Positions 26,665-32,929 of a stretch of 32,929 nucleotides of DNA are shown piece by piece. Source of the stretch: Elusimicrobiota bacterium (GTDB taxonomy: Bacteria > Elusimicrobiota > Elusimicrobia > F11). Location of the stretch: NCBI GenBank assembly GCA_003140895.1, contig PLLH01000044.1, positions 33,464 through 66,392 of the forward strand, read 5' to 3'. Position numbers and translations under genes: made by a program. Every line of letters starts with the position of its first letter. Within the stretch, counting starts at the first letter, position 1. The notes beneath the pieces are model-generated. The model was given only the letters and a program-made list of their open reading frames with translations, searched no databases and was not told where the DNA came from.

Positions 26665-26694
26665 TCAGACACATTGATTGGGGTGAAGGTAACA
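26665..26694 (-). promoter_or_regulatory. ECF-type promoter (copy g) for DUF3309-kinase-regulator
   Basis: Minus strand TGTTACC-TTCACCCCAATCAATG-TGTCTGA; the -10 ends 9 nt before the DUF3309 ATG. Confidence 0.82.
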
Positions 26695-26699
26695 CCATA

Positions 26700-27305
26700 T
26701 TAAAAAGATTTTTGGCTTTCCAGATGGCTCAAAACCATTTTTCGGGCCCGATGAAGGTAAACCTTGACCGTTCCGACCGGCCGTCCAACGCGAATCGCCA
26801 CGTCTTTTAGAGACAAATGCTGAAAATAATGAAGCGTAAATATCACCCGAGGCGCCTCCTTCAGATGTTCCAAAGCGATCATGACCCGTTCCAGTTCCCA
26901 CCGGTCTTGAACAATTTTGTCAAGAGAAGGGGAATTCTCTGGCCATTGAGGAGAGCGGCTGTCTTCAGTTTTTCCTGACACATCCAGAGAGTCCATGCGC
27001 CTCATGTTTCGTTGCCGAACGTGGTTCCGTACAAGGTTTAAGGCAATGGTATAGAGCCACGTGAAAAATTTGGATTCGCCTCTAAATTTCCCCAGGTGCT
27101 GATAAGCTTGCAGGAAAACCTGCTGGACAACATCCTCCGCCTCCTGCCGATGCCTTAAATGACGATGGACCATGTTGAAGATCGGTGTTTGATGCTTATT
27201 CAGCAATATCTCAAAGGATTTTTTGTCGCCTTGCAGAATAGACTGAATGAGGCTCTCGTCGGTGGTTTCAGGGGTGGGAACATTGCAAGTGTCGCTTTTA
27301 ATCAC
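26700..27305 (-). CDS. ECF-type RNA polymerase sigma factor
   Basis: sigma2 'HRQEAEDVVQQVFLQAYQHLGKFRGESKFFTWLYTIALNLVRNHVRQ'; sigma4 'APRVIFTLHYFQHLSLKDVAIRVGRPVGTVKVYLHRARK'. Start uncertain: frame is open to 27416, and GTG at 27305 is my guess because the longer form overlaps the GIY-YIG gene. Confidence 0.92.
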   Translation of the reverse strand: MIKSDTCNVPTPETTDESLIQSILQGDKKSFEILLNKHQTPIFNMVHRHLRHRQEAEDVVQQVFLQAYQHLGKFRGESKFFTWLYTIALNLVRNHVRQRNMRRMDSLDVSGKTEDSRSPQWPENSPSLDKIVQDRWELERVMIALEHLKEAPRVIFTLHYFQHLSLKDVAIRVGRPVGTVKVYLHRARKMVLSHLESQKSF

Positions 27306-27370
27306 TACGCATTCTATGAAATACGGGCTCTGTCGGGTGGGGAATTGACCATTTAGAAACAAACCTTCGT

Positions 27371-27643
27371 TTACAACATTTTTAAAAGTTCCATATCTCT
27401 TTGGATCAAAGCCCATTTTTTTCTGCGGGTCCAGCGCTTGAGCTGGGATTCTCTATTTCTTGCTGACAAGAGATTGAGGTGTTCTTCAGTCCACAGCAAC
27501 CTGATTGGTCTATAAAGCTTTGCGTGAAGACTTCCCTTTCCACACTGGTGGTATTCTAATCGTCGCTGAACATGTTGGCTGATTCCAATGTAAAAAGAAC
27601 CATTCGCACATTCGAGAATGTAGACAAACCATTTTTCTGACAT
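27371..27643 (-). CDS. GIY-YIG nuclease-family protein
   Basis: 'KWFVYILECANGSFYIGISQHVQRRLEYHQCGKGSLHAKLYRPIRLLWTEEH...RESQLKRWTRRKKWALI'. Confidence 0.92.
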   Translation of the reverse strand: MSEKWFVYILECANGSFYIGISQHVQRRLEYHQCGKGSLHAKLYRPIRLLWTEEHLNLLSARNRESQLKRWTRRKKWALIQRDMELLKML

Positions 27644-27683
27644 AGTCCCCTCCTTGTCATTGGAGGGGTACTTCTAAACCTGG

Positions 27684-27719
27684 CCCTTCGACTCAGTCGC
27701 TTCGCTCCTTCGCTCAGGG
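27684..27719. repeat. Interspersed 'CCCTTCGACT...CGCTCAGGG' palindromic repeat
   Basis: 'cccttcgactcagtcgcttcgctccttcgctcaggg': CCCT/AGGG ends with nested CGAAG/CTTCG segments. Confidence 0.5.
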
Positions 27720-27811
27720 CAGTTCGACGCAATCAGGTATCAACAAGATCCATACCCGCTTCGAAAGGAGGGAAACTGCCTGCAGTGAGCGAGCGTCGTT
27801 TGCGAGTCGAA

Positions 27812-27883
27812 CTGGGGCGGATGGATTCGAACCATCGAATGCGGGCTCCAAAGGCCCGTGCCTTACCACTTGGCTACGCCCCA
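27812..27883 (-). tRNA. tRNA-Gln(TTG)
   Basis: Minus strand TGGGGCGTAGCCAAGTGGTAAGGCACGGGCCTTTGGAGCCCGCATTCGATGGTTCGAATCCATCCGCCCCAG: 7-bp acceptor stem, loop CTTTGGA with anticodon TTG, GGTTCGAATCC T-arm; CCA not encoded. Confidence 0.95.
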
Positions 27884-27925
27884 AAATGGTTTTTGATCCT
27901 ACAAAATTTCCGTGGCCGCCCACCC

Positions 27926-28819
27926 CTACAATGTGTGGACGAGGAACGAATCCCATCGTTTGGATTTGAGGCGGCGCAGGATCCGAGCCCCTTCTAAGCG
28001 GTTTTTCACAAAACCAAAAACGCTGGCGCCGGAACCGGACATCATGACCTGTCGACACCCCAACGTCTTAAGTTCAGTGTGCGCAGCCAAAACCGCTGGG
28101 AACCTCGGAAAAACAACCGCTTCAAAATCGTTGCGATACTTGCGGGGCCAAAGGGGATTCGGTCTCCGTTCCACGCTTCCCGAGTCTCTCCGACCGAATC
28201 CCCTTTGGCCCCGCGCCTCATCGAGCCAACCATAAGCCTTCGGTGTCGACACAAAAACTCGAGGATAAACAAGGACCAGCCACCGCTTCTTGGTTTTTGG
28301 AAGCGACGTCAATCGGTCTCCGATTCCACGCCCTTCGGCCCGACCGCCGGCCAGAAAAAAGGGAACATCGGCGCCCAAACGCCGAGCGCATTGATAAAGA
28401 AGCGCCGGTACGTTTCCGCGCTTGATCGCCTCAGCTCCCGGGATTCGTTTCCAGAGAACCCACCCCGCCCACAAGGCCGCCGCCGCGTCCGACGAACCTC
28501 CCCCCAACCCTGCTCCAGTCGGAATCTGTTTATCCAACTCCACGTGAATTCCACCAGAAACTCCCAACTCTTTCTTCAGAAGAAGCAACGCCTTCAAAAT
28601 TAAATTATCTTTCCCAGTCGGGATATGAGAAGCGTTGGTTGTGAGCTGAACAGCCCCGTCGGTCAATCGGCAAACCAACCGATCTTGAAGTGAAATTTCC
28701 TGAAAAAGGGTGTGAAGCGAGTGATAACCGTCCGGCCGGTGGGAACCGATGGCCAAATGAAGGTTGATTTTGGCGAAGGCCGGAACGGCGAGACCGGCCT
28801 TCTTATTTTTTTTCTTCAT
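27926..28819 (-). CDS. ispE: 4-diphosphocytidyl-2-C-methyl-D-erythritol kinase
   Basis: 'AFAKINLHLAIGSHRPDGYHSLHTLFQEI', 'IPTGAGLGGGSSDAAAAL', 'NDFEAVVFPRFP', 'MMSGSGASVFGF' (GHMP kinase). Confidence 0.95.
   Translation of the reverse strand: MKKKNKKAGLAVPAFAKINLHLAIGSHRPDGYHSLHTLFQEISLQDRLVCRLTDGAVQLTTNASHIPTGKDNLILKALLLLKKELGVSGGIHVELDKQIPTGAGLGGGSSDAAAALWAGWVLWKRIPGAEAIKRGNVPALLYQCARRLGADVPFFLAGGRAEGRGIGDRLTSLPKTKKRWLVLVYPRVFVSTPKAYGWLDEARGQRGFGRRDSGSVERRPNPLWPRKYRNDFEAVVFPRFPAVLAAHTELKTLGCRQVMMSGSGASVFGFVKNRLEGARILRRLKSKRWDSFLVHTL
28142..28214. repeat. Perfect 23-bp inverted repeat inside ispE
   Basis: GCGGGGCCAAAGGGGATTCGGTC (28142-28164) and GACCGAATCCCCTTTGGCCCCGC (28192-28214), 27-nt loop. 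Confidence 0.96.
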
Positions 28820-30974
28820 GGCGACGAGCGTCATCAAAGGAAAAAACCGGGTTCAATAATTCACATCGGAGCACGAGGCCCGTTTGGGGATTCTCCCATT
28901 CGAGCAGGGCCGGGATCAGGGGAACCTTTGATTTATCATAGGACCGGAGGCGCAACACGTCTCCTTTGTCGGAGAATGTCACCTGATGCAGCTCCCCTGT
29001 TCCCCCGTTAACCCCCAGCGTTGTCCCGTTCGACGAGGCGAAGAGGTCCCCCTTTTGAACAGTGAGTGTTTTCTCCAGGTCAGACGGATCCGTGGTCAAC
29101 AAAAGCGCGGAGAAGAGGCTGCTCATTCTCTCAAAGGCCTGCGTGACGTCTTTCTGGTTCGAGAGGAACAAGGGATGAATGGCGCCGAACTGAGCCGGTT
29201 TTCCCTGTTCTTTGACCAACAACATCACCGGCCCCGACAACGGCCCGGGAACTTCCACCCGCAGGTCCCCGCCCTGGTCGTAGCTCATGGACGCGCGACT
29301 TTCAAAACACGGCTTCCCCTGGCAAACTTGTATCCGCACCAATCCTTTGATCGATTTAAGAGACTGGTAACGTGATTTGGTCCGATTGATAAAATAAGTG
29401 AAGCGCTCCGCCGGGCTCAACCGACCCAAGGCTCGTTTGATTTTTTTCTTCAGTTTTTTCTGACTCGGCTTGACCTGAAGGGCCTTGTCCCAGGAAAGAA
29501 GAGCGGTCATCACGGATCCCTTGGCCGATTGAACGTCGCCCAGATGCTCCCAAATCAACGTGTCATTGGATTTCTCAAGGGCTTGTTTAAGAAAAATCTC
29601 GGCCTTGTCAAATTTCCCAAGGCGATAATACACCCATCCCATCGAATCCAGATAAGAACCGTTCTCCGGATCCAGAGCGACAGCCTCCGTCGCTAATTTT
29701 TCCGCTTGATCCAGATGAATGTTCTTGTCGGCGTAGGAGTAGGCCAAATAATTGAGCGCCATGTGATCATCAGGCTTCAGTTGAATGGCGCGAAGAAGAG
29801 ATTCTTCGACCTTGGGGAAACGATTCATTCGGTCATACAAAGAAGCCAGATGGAAATAGGTGCCGGCGTCGTTTGGATCCAAGTCCACCAGATTTCTCAG
29901 AACCTTCTCCGCTTGGGAAAATTGTTTGTCTTGCTCGTAGGCGATGGCCAGATAGTTGAGGAAGTCCGTGTTCTCCGGCTCCCCCTTGGACAAATCGCTT
30001 AAGACGGCGATGGCTTTTTTATTCTGGCCGGCCTGGGAATAATAATAGGAGAGGCGGAGCGAGACGGCCGTATCGGGAGACTTGGCCGCGACCTGCTCCA
30101 GAAGCGCGATGGCCTCCTTCCATTCTCCTTTGTATTCATGAAGAAGCGCCAGCCAAAAATTGGCGGAGACGCTGGTGGGCGCGATGGACCGGGCCTGGGT
30201 AAACGCCTCGGTGGCCTCGGCCATCTCGTTATTGCGATAGCGCAGTTCCCCGATCCGGAGCAGAATGGGAAGGTTGGTTGGATCTTGAACCAGAACGGCT
30301 TCATAGTGGCTGATGGCGGTCACCGTGTCTTGACTGACCTCCGCCTCTTGAGCCAACGCAAGATGGGCTCGAAGCGACGACGGCGACCATTCCAACACTT
30401 TCTCCCACGTCTCGTTGGCCTTCTCCGTCTCTTCCAAGCTCTCGTAGAGCTGAGCGACCCGCTCTCTCACGTCCACTTCGCCGGGATGACGCAAGAGATA
30501 CTCATTATAAAGCTGGATGGCCCGTTTGGGATCACGCGGGGTGACAGCCATGGCCAAGTTCATCAGCGGCTCCGCCTCGTCGGGTGAAAGCTCCACCGCT
30601 TTATTCAGCCTCTCCTCCGCCTTGTCTTTATCCCCGCTCGTCCAATAAATCTGGCCCGCCAAGATATAAAGCTTCGCGTTGTCCTTATCCAACTGAATGG
30701 CTTTTTCGATATGCGCAATCGCCTCATCCATAAGCCCCAAACGAAACGAAAACTCGGCGGCGGTCTTAAACAACGAGGGGCTGTCCGGCGTCAACGCAAG
30801 CGCCTTGGTCAGCTCTTGTTGCGCCATCACAAGATTACCCTGGCTCTCGTAGAGAAGCGCTTTCAGATAAATTTGATACGACTGGCTTGATTGAGCGTGA
30901 GGGGCGGCATGAAGAGAGCCGCCGGAAAAAGCGACGACCAACGCCGCGCAACGCAACGCTTTGATTATTTTCAT
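28803..30974 (-). CDS. TPR-repeat protein with C-terminal LolB/DUF4292-like region
   Basis: Signal peptide, many TPR units across the first ~500 aa; C-terminal 'LKSIKGLVRIQVCQGKPCFESRASMSYDQGGDLRVEVPGPLSGPVMLLVKEQGK' resembles lipoprotein-carrier folds. Confidence 0.8.
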   Translation of the reverse strand: MKIIKALRCAALVVAFSGGSLHAAPHAQSSQSYQIYLKALLYESQGNLVMAQQELTKALALTPDSPSLFKTAAEFSFRLGLMDEAIAHIEKAIQLDKDNAKLYILAGQIYWTSGDKDKAEERLNKAVELSPDEAEPLMNLAMAVTPRDPKRAIQLYNEYLLRHPGEVDVRERVAQLYESLEETEKANETWEKVLEWSPSSLRAHLALAQEAEVSQDTVTAISHYEAVLVQDPTNLPILLRIGELRYRNNEMAEATEAFTQARSIAPTSVSANFWLALLHEYKGEWKEAIALLEQVAAKSPDTAVSLRLSYYYSQAGQNKKAIAVLSDLSKGEPENTDFLNYLAIAYEQDKQFSQAEKVLRNLVDLDPNDAGTYFHLASLYDRMNRFPKVEESLLRAIQLKPDDHMALNYLAYSYADKNIHLDQAEKLATEAVALDPENGSYLDSMGWVYYRLGKFDKAEIFLKQALEKSNDTLIWEHLGDVQSAKGSVMTALLSWDKALQVKPSQKKLKKKIKRALGRLSPAERFTYFINRTKSRYQSLKSIKGLVRIQVCQGKPCFESRASMSYDQGGDLRVEVPGPLSGPVMLLVKEQGKPAQFGAIHPLFLSNQKDVTQAFERMSSLFSALLLTTDPSDLEKTLTVQKGDLFASSNGTTLGVNGGTGELHQVTFSDKGDVLRLRSYDKSKVPLIPALLEWENPQTGLVLRCELLNPVFSFDDARRHEEKK

Positions 30975-31417
30975 AAATCCTTTTTCATCATGATCGAATC
31001 TTCTCCGCCGGGATAAGAATGAGGACGCCGGCCCACCACATCCAACCCCGCGGCCTCATACAGTTTGAGCGCGGGACTATTGGTTTGCTCCACATCAAGG
31101 AACAGCCGTTCGGCGCCGCGGCTCTTGGCCCAGTCAAATATCATTGAGAGCAGTTCCCGCCCGCGCCCCTGCCGGCGATGACGCGGCAGGATCATGATAT
31201 TCAGAAGGTACGCCTCACCCTCAACCACTTGAACGACGCCAAACCCGATAATTCCATCCGCGCCTTCCCACACGAGCGGCCGCGAGGTATCGGAGCGAAG
31301 CGTATCAAGAAAACTTTCCTTTGACCATGGATAGGTCCGTTCTGTTATTTCGAGGTCGGAAAAAATCGCCGCCTCTTCCGGCTTCATGAGTCGAAGGCCA
31401 AACCCTTCAGCGAGCAT
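30971..31417 (-). CDS. rimI: Ribosomal-protein-alanine N-acetyltransferase
   Basis: GNAT motifs 'YLLNIMILPRHRRQGRGRELLSMIFDWAKSRGAERLFLDVEQTNSPALKLYEAAGLDVVGRRPHSY'; next to tsaB. Confidence 0.88.
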   Translation of the reverse strand: MLAEGFGLRLMKPEEAAIFSDLEITERTYPWSKESFLDTLRSDTSRPLVWEGADGIIGFGVVQVVEGEAYLLNIMILPRHRRQGRGRELLSMIFDWAKSRGAERLFLDVEQTNSPALKLYEAAGLDVVGRRPHSYPGGEDSIMMKKDL

Positions 31418-32195
31418 GGCCCCGCCCTTCGGCCCGCCCAGCGCGTTCCCGCTCCGCCCAACAAGGCTGAAGATAGAGGGGGCGGATTTTTTCATAATGA
31501 AATTGACGCGGCCGAGGCTGTGCAAGAAATTTCTTAACGCCGATCTCCGCCACCGCCGTCGGACGGGCCGGTTGCCGGACCGATTGCCATGTCAGTCCAT
31601 GAACCGAAGACGCCGCTTCTTTCAAGCCCGCCGCGTTATTGCCGACCACAACGACGGCACGGTTCTTTTTCTTAGGGTTCAAAACCAACGCCGACAACAT
31701 TTGAACAAACTCGCTCTCGTTTTTCCAACACGGTTTAAGTGTCTCTTTGAGTGAAATGGTTTTTGCCGCGCGGCCCGGACGGGCCTCATAGACGGCGAAA
31801 TAACATTCCCCCGCCAACGCCGGCAGACACGACACGACGGTCATTGTTTCCTTAACGCGGGCGACGTGAGCTATCGCCTCAAGACTGGAGAGGCCCACAA
31901 CCGGAACGCCCAACCCTTGACCGAGAGCTCGGGCCGTGGACACTCCCACGCGGACCCCGGTAAAACTTCCGGGCCCGACATCCACCGCCACAAGTCCAAT
32001 TTGTTTTTTCGACAGACGTCGCTCTTTCAGGAGTCGATCCAGAGTGGGAATCAATCGATCCGATTGTGTTCCTTTTCCGGAGGACACATACCGCTTTAAA
32101 TGGAACACCTCTCCCGTTTTTCGGTTGAATCGCGTGAGGGCGAGCCCCAAGAAGTCCCCGGCTGTTTCGATGGACACGCAATAAGAAACGCTCAT
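31407..32195 (-). CDS. tsaB: tRNA t6A biosynthesis protein TsaB
   Basis: 'SIETAGDFLGLAL', 'LVAVDVGPGSFTGVRVGVSTARALGQGLGVPVVGLSSLEAIA'. Confidence 0.93.
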   Translation of the reverse strand: MSVSYCVSIETAGDFLGLALTRFNRKTGEVFHLKRYVSSGKGTQSDRLIPTLDRLLKERRLSKKQIGLVAVDVGPGSFTGVRVGVSTARALGQGLGVPVVGLSSLEAIAHVARVKETMTVVSCLPALAGECYFAVYEARPGRAAKTISLKETLKPCWKNESEFVQMLSALVLNPKKKNRAVVVVGNNAAGLKEAASSVHGLTWQSVRQPARPTAVAEIGVKKFLAQPRPRQFHYEKIRPLYLQPCWAERERAGRAEGRGHAR

Positions 32196-32674
32196 GCGGC
32201 CACCCTTTTCACCAGTTGTTGAAAACGGTCTCCGATTCCAGTGACAATAATCTCTCGCGCGTGAGACCGGGGCTTCATTTTAAGAACGATCTCAAGCCGG
32301 TCGGCGGGCCAGACCTCTTTGCATCGATCGGCCCATTCAATAAAAACAACCCCCGGTGGAATTTCGCCCGCCCCCGTCAAATAATCGTGAATCCCCATGT
32401 CTAAAATATCCTTCTTGTTCAGTCGATAAAAATCGAGATGATGGAGAGGAATTTTTCCCTGATGCGTCTGCGCCAGAACAAACGTGGGGCTTTGCGCCAT
32501 CTCTTTCACGCCCAAAGCACGCGCCACTCCTTGAACCAGCGTTGTTTTCCCGGCTCCCAGCGGGGCCATGAGTAAAACCACGTCGCCCCGCTTGAGGCGT
32601 TGGCCCAACCGCGCGCCGAACCGGGTGGTTTCACTCGCGGAGGACGAGATAAAACTAAAAGACGCCTTTTTCAT
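32192..32674 (-). CDS. tsaE: tRNA t6A biosynthesis ATPase TsaE
   Basis: Walker A 'MAPLGAGKTTLVQGVARALG', 'SPTFVL', 'HHLDFYRL', 'FIEWADR'. Confidence 0.95.
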   Translation of the reverse strand: MKKASFSFISSSASETTRFGARLGQRLKRGDVVLLMAPLGAGKTTLVQGVARALGVKEMAQSPTFVLAQTHQGKIPLHHLDFYRLNKKDILDMGIHDYLTGAGEIPPGVVFIEWADRCKEVWPADRLEIVLKMKPRSHAREIIVTGIGDRFQQLVKRVAA

Positions 32675-32928
32675 TGGAAATGCTCGAATGACACCGGAGG
32701 CGAACAGCGCTTCCCGTGATGAGTGAACCGCAACCCGTGTTGCCTGGGGCGAATCTCCCCGATCACGGAAAAGGCCATCTTGGATGAAAGCCGGGAGACT
32801 GCCGCCGCGCTGGCTGTAAACAGAAGGCCGTAGTCTTCGCCGGCCGATAAAAGGGACGGTGTTTTTTTAAACTCGGCGGCATACGGAGCGGAAACAGGAA
32901 TCAAGTCCACGTCGACTTCGGCCCCCAC
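32671..32928 (-). CDS. thiL: Thiamine-monophosphate kinase C-terminus (truncated by window edge)
   Basis: 'GAEVDVDLIPVS...LLSAGEDYGLLFTAS' matches the ThiL C-terminal 'GGEDYELLFT' region. Confidence 0.8.
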   Translation of the reverse strand: MGAEVDVDLIPVSAPYAAEFKKTPSLLSAGEDYGLLFTASAAAVSRLSSKMAFSVIGEIRPRQHGLRFTHHGKRCSPPVSFEHFQ

Positions 32929-32929
32929 G

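Noticed and set aside
28079-28603. Plus-strand ORF of 174 aa over ispE
   Set aside because: Antisense to ispE; its similarity to the ispE peptide arises only from the palindrome.

Overview
The window looks like one contig from a Gram-negative bacterium; I do not assign a taxon. Both flanks are ordinary: a GT4 glycosyltransferase, nitroreductase, response regulator and GT39-like membrane protein on the left, and GIY-YIG, tRNA-Gln(TTG), ispE, a TPR protein, rimI, tsaB, tsaE and a thiL fragment on the right. The centre (about 6.9-26.7 kb) is a stress/envelope island. Its most striking feature is not a gene but a repeated bipartite promoter, TGTTAC(C/A)-N16-(T/A)GTCNNA, with a G directly before the -10 in every case. 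I found nine intergenic copies with identical 16-nt spacing, each just upstream of a plausible operon, and an ECF-type sigma factor gene sits at the edge of the island. The putative regulon contains: a DUF5670/lmo0937-like peptide; Dps; an acetate kinase-phosphoketolase-CbpA-CbpM operon; a tandem-repeat secreted peptide with two beta-barrel proteins; a small lipoprotein; an NfrA/NfrB-like exopolysaccharide module with a C-terminal c-di-GMP-binding-like MshEN domain plus PA2779, C39-peptidase and TPR lipoproteins; a DUF883-ferritin-DUF1207 operon; a PAS-GAF-GGDEF diguanylate cyclase; and a DUF3309-HisKA_2 kinase-response regulator operon. Four of the nine promoters lie only 6-9 nt from the start codon, which predicts leaderless mRNAs. 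Other observations: a perfect 23-bp inverted repeat inside ispE, two signalling-gene remnants that lost their catalytic motifs, and two small intergenic palindromic repeats. All calls were made by eye from sequence and the supplied ORFs; no database search was run.
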